64,000 bases of DNA from Panicum virgatum. Lineage: Eukaryota > Streptophyta > Magnoliopsida > Poales > Poaceae. Shown here piece after piece: positions 1 through 10,810 of this stretch (the first letter of the stretch is position 1; the number at the start of each line of letters is the position of its first letter). Under the pieces are notes generated by a model that saw only the letters and a program-made list of their open reading frames with translations, ran no database searches and was not told where the DNA came from. The position numbers and the translations under genes were made by a program. Location: positions 43,675,607 to 43,739,606 of the forward strand of contig NC_053150.1 in NCBI RefSeq assembly GCF_016808335.1. The letters run 5' to 3'.

Positions 1-574
1 CAATGTATACAAGTTGAAAAATTCCCAACTTTAAACAGCAGCTAGTAGACACGTTTTGGAACAAAATTATCCACTGGCGCCTCTACAGATAAAGTCGTCT
101 ACCATGCCAAATAAATTCATCTTCTAGGATACAGCAGAAATGACAGATTTCTAGATGGACCTTAATTGGGAGAAGATGAACCGTGCTCACGTGCAAACCT
201 TAACCTTACCGACTAACCCATATCTATTTTCAGTGGCTGTCAACTATATGAGTATGATGCATGCACGACCTAATCGTCCTCCCAAAGGAAACAATTGCCA
301 AATAGCTTTGGGCTTACGGGGTTAGCACCGGTGGCATGGCACAACTTACGTCTCTCCCTATATATATTTCTAGCCGAGTTCTAACCGTTCTTAACTTACG
401 TAATTGCGGTTAGTGTACCTGCAGAAAATTGACAGATATAATTGTCACTAAACCTTTCATGCCAGCACACATGAAAGCGTCCCCATACATTACCGCTCAC
501 TATAGAAGCGGCATCCATGCGTCCAACACTGCATGGACAGTGCTCATATGCCACCGAGGTGACGTATTTACGGT

Positions 575-827
575 TTTACTCCCAATATAATCGACTGAGG
601 GTCGTTATATTGGCAGCAGCTCAAGTAGGCCACTGCTTGAGCGCAGCGTTCGGTTCGCATCACCGACGGGAAGGTCAGACTCTCTCAACTGACTGAGTAT
701 ACTTTACTCCCAATATAGCCAACTGAGAGTTGGTATATTAGCAGCACCTCAAGTAAGCCACTGCTTGAGGGCAGCGTTCGGCTCGCATCACCGACGGGAA
801 GGTCAAACTCTCTCAGTTGACTGAGGA
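575..827 (-). repeat. Tandem 128-bp hairpin repeat in the element A leader
   Basis: Two diverged copies (about 575-699 and 703-827, period 128) lie in the untranslated leader between PBS and the off-window gag. Each copy holds an AATATA...TATATT hairpin and a CTCAAG...CTTGAG hairpin. The inner stem of the first hairpin differs between copies in a pairing-preserving way: CGAC/GTCG versus CCAAC/GTTGG. The position fits a leader RNA structure such as packaging or dimerisation, but that role is inferred. Confidence 0.7.
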
Positions 828-1090
828 TCCTTACCGTCTTACCTTAGCGTAGGTGCGTCGTTACATAATGTAAAGTACTGAATTTAAGTACAGAAAGAAA
901 TGTGCTGGAAGTCAGTCATAAATAAACCATAAGTTAGATAGCCACCTAAAAACTCCCATAATATCCCTAGGGCTTTACGTACTATACACAATCCTTAACG
1001 AACCAACGTATTTACCAAACGCGATTATGTGGCTAAGTTTTAAGTAAAACTTTTAAAATCTAGTCGCACTCTCGGGTGTGCGCTTTGTTC

Positions 1091-1103
1091 GGCTCTGATA
1101 CCA
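1091..1103 (-). other. Primer binding site of element A
   Basis: The minus strand reads TGGTATCAGAGCC, complementary to the 3' end of initiator tRNA-Met as in most plant gypsy and copia elements. It lies two bases inside the LTR end and fixes the element's orientation. Confidence 0.88.
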
Positions 1104-1473
1104 GCTGTGGCAGTACCGCCCTAATTAATCCGGCTCAAGTGCGCTAACCATCATCTTAAAGACAATCCCGGCTAACACGCACTTCAAACGGAGTAATTCG
1201 GCAGTGCTGTCGGGTAAAGTCCCGAAGAATCCACCTGAGCGTCGATCGAACCCAAAGCTTACATGTAACCCACACGAAGGTGAGTCCAGAGAGTACAACA
1301 TTTCCCAAATATATTACATTACAGAGTCTTGACTTAATTATTACAAACCAAGTTCGAAATCATTGAAAGGTACTTGAAATTCGAAAAGAAAGTAGTTCAG
1401 AGTTCACTGCAGCGGAAATAAAACGAGTTCTAAACGACGATACATGATGTCATGATGAAGCCCGTACATGACA

Positions 1474-1583
1474 TCACTCGGCATTGCCATCGTTGGCCGG
1501 AGTCGTATCCCATTCCACCGACCAACCAGGGGGTAAGGTACACGGCCAAGTCAAGCTAGCAATCATGTCCTCAAAGGTATTAC
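1474..1583 (-). CDS. Putative last exon of the LTR mini-ORF, element A
   Basis: After an acceptor TTTTTATTTCAG, 110 bases stay open in the frame required by the upstream phase-1 donor and end in TGA (1474-1476). The exon would encode about 36 residues containing EDMIAS and GWSVEWD. The intron would be 1584-2485 (902 bp) with GC...AG ends. A hairpin GAGTAT-TAGT-ATACTC at 1615-1630 lies just before the acceptor, as in B, C, E and H. Confidence 0.38.
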
Positions 1584-2485
1584 CTGAAATAAAAATTTAG
1601 CCACAAGCAAGGCTGAGTATACTAATACTCCGCAAGGCTTACCCGACTAGGATATAACTAACCCTCTAACTAGACATGCAAGGCTTTTGGCTTGAGGGGT
1701 TTGTCTTTGCCGAAAAGCAGTGAGTCCTTATTTTCCGATTTTAGCTTTCAAGTTCTATTATGATTAACCATTCTACATTAGCATCTATCCTAAAGCATAC
1801 ATGGTGGAAAGCAATTATTTTTCATCAATCAACCAAATTTCTCATCATCATTGTTCCACTTCTTACTCTATGTGGCAAAAGGGTTAAGCAGTCTCAATAT
1901 CCGTGAGAGACGGACGATTCGAATCGAATTTATTAACCTGGCCAGGCAGACCTAAGCACACGCATGGGAACCCAGTCCCCACGCAACATTTCCCCTTTTT
2001 CCCCGGGCATGAAACAGGCCCACTGTCCTAGGGTGCCCTGCACCCGTGCGTGACCATAGACCAGACAGTGGGGAGTATATTCCACGGCCGGTTCCATCAG
2101 GTACTTAAGCTTACCGATTACCATATTCTCGGCATGTGGTTAGTACGTTCAAACGCTTAACCTCCACTACCACACACCGCGGCCTTATCCATTTTGACTA
2201 AACAGATGGGGTATCACAAGTACAACAACCCCGCCCGTAAACCTTATATTGCAGTGTGTAGTAAGCATTCAACTCCTATGAGCTCGCGAGTAACAGGAAA
2301 TCACCCGACTTCTACCGAACCATTAGCATAGCCAACTAGCGACCTACACATGCTAGTGTTCAAGCATAGGTACCTAGGATCATGCAACTAAGGTTCCAAA
2401 CAATTTCTGTAACTTAAATGCACAATAAACAGAAATACAAATAGTTGCATAAAATAAAATAGGTAGGACATGCTCCGGGGCTTGC

Positions 2486-2629
2486 CTTCCTGAGCGTAAC
2501 TAGCTGTGGGCTCTTCCGAAACTAGGTTCGGGTCTTCGGTAGCTTCAGTCAGATTTACTTGAGCTTCACGCTGCTCACTCTCGGACTCTGGCACCAACTC
2601 GTACGTACCGTCAGGGAGAGTAGTCGAAT
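2486..2629 (-). CDS. Putative acidic exon of the LTR mini-ORF, element A
   Basis: This is a 144-base open segment (48 codons) on the minus strand, bounded by an acceptor-like CATATAG and a GC-type donor GAAG|GCAAG. Both borders fall in phase 1. The frame is rich in E, Q, S and T with few basic residues (it contains EPTASYAQE at its end). It matches the position and style of exons in the LTRs of B, C, E, G and H, although the sequence is unrelated at base level. No family is recognised. It is read here as the internal exon of a spliced leader ORF; a translation start was not found. Confidence 0.42.
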
Positions 2630-5600
2630 CTATATGAAATGCATACGCGTGAGTTACTTTAGTGATAACGATGTATTCCATTCTTCATTTTTTGAGTTGT
2701 AATCCAACGCAACTCAAGATGATTTATAAAATATTCTGTTACATTATTTGGGCAACCGTTTATAGAGTAATAATCATTATACTGACTTCACAAGGTAACT
2801 CGATGGGTTTTCTCTTTTATCCTTATGCAGCAAAAGAAAGATTTTTCTTATTTATTACTAGGTTAAGCATGTCCTTATTATAAATAAAGTTACACAGAGA
2901 TTCTGGGTTTGAAATTTTTATGTAAGATACATATCTAAATAACTTGCCTACTGTGAAATTTTCAGCCCATTTCATGCAGTCTATTAACCACGAAAAATAA
3001 AACAAACAGCTACTGTTGGAAACAAAAAGGAATTTTACAGGCCAAAATCTGCAAGTACTGGTACTGAAATTTTAAATGAGGGTTGTATACCTAAAGATAA
3101 GCCTACCATAAATTTTTCACATTCAAACAAGCATTGTACAGGGAATGAAAAATAGCACAATGTATTGCTGCATGGATCAAAACTAATTTCTACAGACTGT
3201 TCTAGCAAGTTACAGAGCCTCATATTTTTCTAGAACGGTTACTTACTCAAGGTCAACCCCTAGAAAAATTATTAGAATTTTTCATGCAAAGAAACTATTT
3301 TTAATGATTTAGTGTAGCTATCCTCACCAAAAATCATTTGGTTCAGATTGACTTAACTAAAAACTCTCAAACTTTTTCTGTATGCTCTTGGAACTAAAAT
3401 ACAAGTACTGTAAAAGTTTGAACCCATGAAACATATCATAACACCCTGGGTAAATAAAACTATCCCTCCTAGGCATACAACAAGAGTTAAATAAAATGAT
3501 AGCTAGGCATGTAAACTGTCCACGAAATTTTTACACAAGCTTATACATCTAACATGTAACCTACCGACCAAAAATGGCTAATATCTCATGCCTGTAAATT
3601 GAGATCTAATATAAAGTACATTTTCTTTGTATTTTAAATGAAATAGAAACTAGTGAACAAATGAAAAAGTGCATGTAGAAAAAGTTGTAGATCTCTTTGC
3701 AAAGATTCCAGAACAATTGAGTTTGCATTTTTTTGATTTTTCTACGATTTTTAAACGAATTTACTAGTTTGCTGTTTTTCAAAACAAAAAGAAAAAGGAA
3801 ATGTAATCTTGCATTTAGGCCCCTGGAACTTTGTTTCCTTCTAACCCGTGGTCCCTGGGCGGCCTTGGAACAGAGGAGGGCACGGCGGCGCCTTTCCCGG
3901 CGAGGAGGGTCACCGGGGGTGGGGGCCCGTAGGGGGAGAGCAAGAGGACGTCGGCGCGAACCTAATGGCGGTCTCGGGTTGGGCCGGGATGGCCTGTAGC
4001 GGCGGCACCGCGAAAGGGGGCGGTGGCGGTGGGTCTGTGCCGCGGCGGCGGCTCGCCGGCGGCGCAGGGATGGGGCGTCCGGGCTTGGGGGCTTCGGTGG
4101 GAGGTGAGGAAGGGGGCTGTGGGCTCGAATTGGGTTGAGGAGGGGCGGAGGCGGAGCTCCACGGGAGCAGGCGGCCGGTGGCAGCTCGGTGCCGCGGCGG
4201 CGGCTCCACGGCGATGGAGGAGGGACGAGGCCGGGCCGCGCGGCTCCAGTAGGGCGGTGTGGTGGTGGTTTGGAGCTCGGTGGAGGCGGGAATGGGGCGG
4301 AGGGGCGAAGGGGCGAGCTTGAGCTCGGTGCGCACGGGGGGGGGGGGGGTGTTCTGGCCGTTTAAAGCGACCAAGGGATGAGAGGGAGGAGGTTTGGGGG
4401 CCAACGGCGCGCGGCATTGATGGCCGGCCGCGGTCAGCGGCTCGGCAGCGGCAGTGCGGGGCAGCGGGCGGGGCAGGCAGCGGCGAGGCCGGTTTGGGCG
4501 CCACGGCGACGATGGCGGCGCGTCGCCGAGCGCTTGGCGCGGCACGCGCGTCAACGGGCAGGGCGCGGCAGCGAGTGGCATCCGGGAGCGTGCGCACTCG
4601 AGTGGGGCAGGGGTTAGCGGCGAGGCCTGGCGGCAGCGCGCAGCAGCAGGCGCAGCGAGCGCGCCACAGCGGTGCAGCAGCACGAGCGAGTGCTCTCGAG
4701 CACCCAGCGTGTGCGGCGTCAACGCAGAGAGAGGAAAGGGGGAGAGAGAAAGAGAGTAGAGAGAGAAAGAGTGAGTCCAAGTGTTGACTTGATCCAAATT
4801 CAAAATTTTCCATGGGAACTCGAAAAATTTTGAACATAAAAGTTGTTCCAAATTCAATTTCCTACAACTTTCCTTTCAGGCAAAACTTCGTTTGAGCAAC
4901 AATGTGGAAGTTTAAAATTTGAATTCAAGTTTAAATGAAAACCACTGTTTCTCGGGGCTAACTCAAAATTTCATGTTGTAACTTGAAAAACTTTGAACAC
5001 GAAAGTCGTTTATCTTGTCAAACTCTACAACTTTCGTGTTGGGCAAAAGTTCATTTGAGCAAAGGTGCGAGAGTTGACTTTTTGGTGTATTTAAACGGAA
5101 TGTGGACTTTTAATTAAACACCAAACTAGGGTTAACGGTGTCATTTGAAGTTAATTGTATGTTTAAAACAATGCTAAACACCGGAGGTGTCACACTTACC
5201 TTCCATCTTCTTCCCCGTGCCGTCCGCCCGAACTCGCCGCCGCGTTTCCCTCCTTCCCCGCGCGAACCCCGCGTGCCCGGGCCTTCCTCCTCCCCTCTTA
5301 ATTAGCGCCCAAGCCATTCCTCTCTTCCTATCCCTCAACCTCCAGCACGCGATGCCCCTGCGAGGCGCTCGGCACCCCAATGCGTGACCCCGGCCAGTGC
5401 TCCCCGACGGCGACGCGACGGCTCCGCGCTGCAGCTTCCCTCAGTGTGGCGCCCCTTCCTCGGCGTTGATGCGCGGGTGCCATCCCTCCTGACTGCCACC
5501 GGTCTCCTTGTTTCCCTTGGTGAGCACGTCCTCTAGCAGAGCATCTTCGATTTCTATAGTCCGCCCTCAATTCCTCTGCTCATTCCTGCAGGCCATCCCA

Positions 5601-7563
5601 CCATCTCCTTGGAGCCCAGCAAGTGCTCGACGAAATGCCCCACCACGACAGCAGCACAAGACATATCCCTGCCCATGCCCAAGCTGCAACCTGGGCACCC
5701 ACCAAGTGTTTAGGATTATGCTCCAAAGGTGACTCCGCGATCTCTTTGTCAATTTGACTCATGTCCCTGTAAAGTGCACAACCTTACTCATTTTGGGTGT
5801 TGTGGTGTCTATTGCCATGTCGATGACCAGCTTGGTGAGATGACAACCATGACCTTGGACTGAATCGCGAGCCCGAGCTCGATGCTGATCGTCATGGCGA
5901 TGCCCCTTCACGACGCCAACTCGTTTCGGCATCAACTCTCTTCCTGCCACAGCCCTCGGTGAGAACCCCGACCTTGCTATCCTGTGATGTCGGCCTTTGA
6001 GCCGATGAAACTAGTGCCTGTGATGTTCGGCCTTTGTGGCATGATCTTCCTGTGAACGCCGTTGCCATCGAGCCGATGAGCCTTCTCTTATGCACATGCC
6101 TGTCCAGCCTTCGTGCCGCTTTTATTTGCAGGGCACGTTATCCTCGTGCTATCACAGTATGCCCCTGGCACACATGCCGTGGACATACTCGTGTAGCACA
6201 CACACCTCTAATTTATTCTCCTATGGCATGCACGAGCCGTGAGTTATCGCTCGGTACAGATGTTATGTTGCCGAAATTTCTAACTTTCCTAGTACATTAG
6301 ATCATATGCACGATCAGACTCTCTGGCTACTACGGGCTGCACTCGTAGCATCGCCAATGCTCTTAATCTAGTCAACTCATTCAGTTCATACATGGCCATG
6401 AGCTCTCGCTCGCCACGGCCATTGCTTGTCACACATTTAATCAGACATTCACGTTTGCACACGGCCTCGAGCTCTAGCTCGCCTCGGCTGTGACTGTCAT
6501 TTCCATTTCATTTCTAGCTTACACCTGACAACCTGGCATCGAGCGACTACTTGCTTGTGCCATAGCTCGTACTCCTACCATCATCTTTCTGCTTTTCTAA
6601 ACGCGACCAACGGTTTCCTCGCATGGCTTCTCGTGTGGGAGAATTAACCTAAGGGGTTCTCAGCCACTGGTTCAGTATCACTAATTGGGCTCAGATCTGG
6701 ATTCTATCCAGCCCTTTATGGTTGATCTCGACTCGGCTATCCCCCTCATGCCTTTCTTTCCCTCTATTTTTTTCTCTCTCCAAGTTCGCTGTTGCCACTG
6801 CTTTTGGTAGTCGAGCAGTCATGCGTGCCTTGCTTGCTGGGTAGCCCCTCTGCCTATGCTAGTCACGCACACCAGGTGCATCACCCTGCATGCTTTTGTC
6901 CATACAGGCAAGGAAGACTACATGCATGTGAACATGCCTAACTAGAACAGCCGGCTCGAATCATTCACATCGAGTTCATTTTCCTTCCACCAATATTTGG
7001 TTCGTGCATGCGTATTCATTTATTTAATCAATTTGTTTTCTTTTCATTCAACTTCAGCACTAGTCCATCAATCCTGATTCATACCCTTGAATTTCTCCCA
7101 AACATCTTGTGGTATTATTTTTAATATCATTTCATTGTTAAGTTTTATGTGGACACTACCGATTGATGTCATATTAATAATTAGCTTCATATTGCTTTCA
7201 TGGTATAGTATTTAATTACCAAATTATTACTATGCCACTGCACTGCAATATTAAGTTAAATTATTAAAGTGATATACTACTCTCTTGTGTATACATATCT
7301 TTCTAATGATTTATCCTTGTATCATCATCTCAAGTGCGATATCTAAAACATTCTCCTTGTCCGATGAGATTTACCTAAGCCTATCTTCCTCATTTTAAGT
7401 TTGAATTTAATGTTTCTTGTGCTCTTGTGATCTTAGCCTCGAGCCTCATTCTTTAGTGCGTTCCTTTATAGCTTTCTTGTGTTTGATGTTTGTTCTTAGT
7501 TTTTGCTCTTGTTTGTATGTATGTGTATATGTGGACTTGTTTTGGCGTTGCGATCGTGAGTAG

Positions 7564-7653
7564 ACGTTGAACTACCGGAGAAGCATCAGTACCAGTACCC
7601 GGAGCAGCCGCCTTCTGACCAATTTGAGCAGCAGCAGGAGCAGTACGAGGAAG
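7564..7653 (+). CDS. Putative acidic exon of the LTR mini-ORF, element C
   Basis: This 90-base open segment lies between an acceptor-like GTGAGTAG and a GC donor GAAG|GCAAGT, with phase 1 at both ends. It carries the E/Q/Y-rich run QYQYPEQPP and ends FEQQQEQYEE. It has the same length and frame as the exons in B and H, with no indels. Differences from B are mostly nonsynonymous, so base-level constraint or splicing enhancers are an alternative explanation to coding. Confidence 0.45.
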
Positions 7654-8698
7654 GCAAGTATAACATGAACAACCTATCATTTTTAAATACAATTTCATAC
7701 TGCATTTTAATACTGTATGCCTATAAGGATTTCCTAGCCACTTTATATCCTTTATATATACCTTTGGGTTGCATTTTGGTTAGTTGTGCTAGGTTGCTGT
7801 GCTATAACACATTCTGGTCCTTTTTAATTAAATTGATTAATGGTTTACTTGAACTTAATTCTGAGAGTGGCACTCTGTGTGGCTTGAGTGGCTCACGTCT
7901 CGTTAAAAGATGGTTTTTGTAGAAACATGGTTTAGGGGGCCAGCACGGTGCTTACTGCCTGGTTGGCCACTCTCCATAAGGACCGGTTCATAGAGCGACA
8001 ACCTGGGACAACAGCGCTACCACAAGGCTAGAATGGGATAGACTTGGCTTATTAATTAGGTCTTTTTGGTTTGGAGTAACTTACCTGCGGGGCAAGAGTA
8101 GTAAGCTTCAATGGTCCCTGCTCCTCCGGCTTGGTCTGTGCTTGGATTGCGCTCCTGTGCTTGTACCCCCGGAGGTGGGCCCCATCGTCGCTGACCTATC
8201 TCTCGCGGTTACGCCTTACCAACGAGATTCTTTGTAACGGCCTCGTAGTGAGTCGCTAGTCATCTCACCTAAGGAAGTGTGATGAACCTCTGGCGTAGCT
8301 CACGACTTGTGGGTAAAGATGTGCAACCTCTGCAGAGTGTAAAACTGGTATACTAGCCGTGCTCACGGTTATGAGCGGCCCAGATCCTCCTTTTGATTAG
8401 TGGAGTTATCTCCTTTCGACGAGGGAGGTGCTTCTCGGGGTTACCTTGGTGGTTTTGGTTTGGTTCTCAGTAGTAACATGATTAATTCTGATTAATTACT
8501 ATGTAACTGGGATAATGGTAATTCATCAACTGGTAGTAATTAGTTTTAATAAAATTTTGCCAAGACTTAAAAACTAATGCAGTTGAGTCAGCCAACCTTA
8601 GAGCCTCATAGTTTGTGTTATACTTGTTGAGTACAAGTTGTGTACTCACTCTTGCCTCTTCTCTACTTTTTCCTCTTGGTTACGCTACTGCTGCTCAG

Positions 8699-8754
8699 TT
8701 CCTGCCGACACGAGGGAGTTTGCTCAGCGCTACCAGGACTACGAGGACTTCTAG
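8699..8754 (+). CDS. Putative last exon of the LTR mini-ORF, element C
   Basis: It follows the acceptor CTGCTGCTCAG. In the frame set by the upstream donor it reads through QRYQDYEDF to TAG (8752-8754). The intron would be 7654-8698. The hairpin GAGTACA...TGTGTACTC at 8629-8647 lies about 50 bases upstream. Confidence 0.42.
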
Positions 8755-9012
8755 GCGTTCGTCTCCCAGTCGACGTCCCTGTGGCGCCCTGCTCAGCTAC
8801 GGAGAGTTTTTATTGTACTTGTACTTCGCTTCCGCTGTATCAGACATTTTTGTCATTAACATAATAAATACATTCGTATTCGCTTTATTATATCTTTTTA
8901 CGTGATATGTGCTATGATATACTGTTCATTCTGTTGTATATACGTGTGACTTGATCCTGGCACGTATATGATTGCTCGGTTTATGTCCTTTTATAAACCG
9001 GGTGTTACAGAG

Positions 9013-9025
9013 TGGTATCAGAGCC
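9013..9025 (+). other. Primer binding site of element C
   Basis: TGGTATCAGAGCC, matching the tRNA-Met 3' end, lies three bases after the LTR end. Confidence 0.9.
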
Positions 9026-9839
9026 GTATCGACTGTAGGACGAAGCCTAGATAGAACGGGTCGAGTTTTAGGACTTCTTCTCTCCAATCCTTGCCTGCTG
9101 AAACTATTTTACTATTATACCCCTTGAATTCTATGACTTTTACTCGTCTTGCCTTGATTTCTCTCCCTAAAGAATAGTTTTCGTAGACTTTGGCCTGAAT
9201 CAGTCATCTGACCACCATAAGTATAACCTAGGTGACCCTTTTATAATAATACGATAGTACGTTCTGCGACGCGTTGTGCTAGTCGAGTCGTGTGTTAAAC
9301 TCGGCTAAGTTGTGAAAATTGTCTGCTTGTTATTATGCTACATGTTCGATTTGGATTTTTGAATGATTGCATAGCTTAGTAGTTTAAAGTTGTTTAATAA
9401 AAATTAGTCTTAAGCTAAAGTTAATTAATTAATAAAATAAGTTAGATTGTTGGGGGTAAAACAATCCACTCTATCCTCTCTACCTTATCATGCCTTGAGT
9501 TTCCTCGGTCTTGTTTGTTGAGAAGAAGGATAATACGAAGAGGATATGACATCCAGGGATTCACTGGCAAGGACGTCACCGACGAGGACGTCGGTTTCTG
9601 TAAGGGGGTAGGGATGTGACACCCCGGCCTACAGATAGTACTGGAGAATTTGAGAATCTCTCAGATAAGGCAGAAGAGTTATTCTTTAGTTCTCTTTTGC
9701 GGGTTTATGTGACATCTATGTGGAGTTAGCAGCAGTGATGCCTGCGCAATGTTGTCTAAATGAGATAGAACCTTAAATAGTGGAGTTTTTCTCTCTTCCT
9801 TGACCTTACCAATCTGTGTTTCCTCTTTACCCAGCTCAG
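9026..9839 (+). other. Untranslated leader of element C
   Basis: 9026 to about 9490 matches the leaders of B and H. After that the sequence is unrelated to them and includes a buried stop-proximal hairpin, polypurine tract and LTR start (9578-9630). The leader ends in a splice-acceptor-like CCCAGCTCAG immediately before the gag ATG at 9840. Confidence 0.65.
9578..9630 (+). repeat. Relic of another element's 3' end: hairpin, polypurine tract and LTR start
   Basis: A perfect hairpin ACCGACG-AGGA-CGTCGGT (9578-9595) is followed by TAAGGGGGTAGGGA and then TGTGACACCCCGG from 9615. This is the same order seen at the true 3' ends of B, C, E and H, and the LTR start resembles that of element A. Found within the leader of C, it marks a fragment acquired from a different retroelement. 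Confidence 0.65.
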
Positions 9840-10810
9840 ATGTCGGCAGAACAAAAAGACCTTGGAGACAGTGCAATGGGTGATGGTGAGAAAGCTTGCC
9901 CGTGTTGCCAATTCTACGGCGTCCCTTGTCGTCAAGTTCGCGCGACTGAAGATGAAGCTACAACTAGGAGGAACCAGAGGTTGTTCTCCAGTACAAAGAG
10001 AAAGAGGTCTCGTCAAGAGCAGCTAGCAGATGATTCCCTTTTCCTTGATGGTCCATCGTTCGATGAGCTACAGACCATCCAGAAGAGAAAGGATCATGAG
10101 TGCTCTGGAGATACACAGGTAAAGAACCAAGCACTCTATGATTATGTTGATGGGTTGACTATCACTATGAATGTGATTCAGCCACGCAGCCACAAGGAGT
10201 CCAAAAAGCAAGCAGCAGAAATGATGCAAGATGGGATGTTAAGTTCACAGGGAGGTCAACCAAGTAGCCCCATTCACCACCACCGCATGTGCTACAAATG
10301 CGGGCAAAAAGGTCATTATGCCAAAAGTTGTCCACAGAAGCGCCTGTCACCGGCTCCACCAGCACCTCAGGCTCCACGGCAGGCAGGACAGCAGGGGCGC
10401 CCAGTCCAACCCAGGGCGCCACGACAGGGGAAGGTGAACCACGTAACGGTCGAGTCAGCGGCCGAGGCTCCTAATGTGGTTATTGGTACATTCATGGTCA
10501 ACTCTTATCCAGCTACGGTGCTTTTCGATACCGGTGCTACTCATTCTTTCATTTCCAAGTCATTTGCTGAGCAGCATCGTATACCAGTTTCTTGTATGAG
10601 GACAGCTATGGTAGTTACCTCACCTGGGGGCCAGATACACACATGCTCTATATGCTCGAGAGTTAGTATTGTCATAAGGGGGGCAGAATTCCGCACTGGT
10701 TTGATCGTCATTGATTCCTCAGAGATAGATGCGATTTTGGGCATGGAGACCCTTACCAGATGGGGAGTCCGTATTGATTGTGCTCAGCGGACAGTTCACT
10801 TGTCAGTATC
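9840..10810 (+). pseudogene. Element C gag-like/protease ORF, cut by element B
   Basis: The frame starts at ATG 9840 behind a CAG acceptor-like sequence. The first ~145 residues do not show the retrotransposon capsid domain present in B. They contain a CPCC...PC cysteine cluster, a basic KRKRSR stretch and acidic segments, source unknown. A CCHC zinc knuckle CYKCGQKGHYAKSC (about residues 150-163) follows, then a basic/proline linker. The aspartic protease has the active-site motif DTGATHSF and ILGMETL. The frame runs into the B insertion at 10811; its continuation is at 22774. As the polymerase part is deleted, the product could at most supply a Gag-like and protease protein. Confidence 0.75.
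10806..10810. other. Target-site duplication of element B, left copy
   Basis: GTATC here is repeated at 22769-22773 immediately after the right LTR. This proves both boundaries. Confidence 0.95.

Larger units (their letters stand above)
1..5194 (-). mobile_element. Element A: 5' end of a minus-strand Ty3/gypsy LTR retrotransposon
   Basis: On the minus strand a 4.1 kb LTR is followed by a primer binding site and at least 1.09 kb of leader running off the left edge. The LTR outer end reads TGTGACACCTCCGG (minus) at 5194. The inner end reads CCACA at 1106-1110, then a 2-base spacer and a tRNA-Met-type PBS. No gag or pol is in the window, so the family is inferred from the long LTR, the PBS and LTR organisation like the chromoviruses nearby. 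The likely target duplication copy is CTTAC at 5195-5199; its partner is outside. It appears to be inserted in the 5' LTR of element C. Confidence 0.8.
1106..5194 (-). repeat. 5' LTR of element A (4089 bp)
   Basis: TG...CA ends are at 5194 and 1106 in minus orientation. A CpG-dense, GC-rich core occupies about 3840-4700. It has an 11-base G run near 4337-4347 and a purine-rich AGAGAGAAAGAG tract at about 4735-4775. AT-rich DNA lies on both sides. Many long ORFs in the GC core on both strands look like composition artefacts. The two exons of a putative LTR mini-ORF are listed separately. Confidence 0.78.
5195..9009 (+). repeat. 5' LTR of element C (3' part)
   Basis: From about 7540 the sequence aligns closely with the LTRs of B and H. 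It ends GGTGTTACA at 9009, directly before the PBS. 5195-7540 has no recognisable gene. It is GC-rich to about 6100 with donor-like CTCG|GTGAG at 5958/5959, then mixed and AT-rich. The LTR start lies left of nested element A, outside the window. Confidence 0.75.

Noticed and set aside
3848..4857. Long ORFs (up to 315 codons) on both strands in the GC-rich LTR core of A
   Set aside because: All frames are open because of GC composition. The products are proline/arginine-rich with no domain and overlap each other on both strands.
8615..8905. 97-codon frame MLYLLSTSCVLTLASS... recurring at 13882, 22371, 23596 and 56215
   Set aside because: It is recurrent because it lies in the shared LTR 3' part, but starts inside the GAGTAC hairpin and crosses the proposed acceptor in another frame. 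C-terminal ends vary by frameshift between copies.
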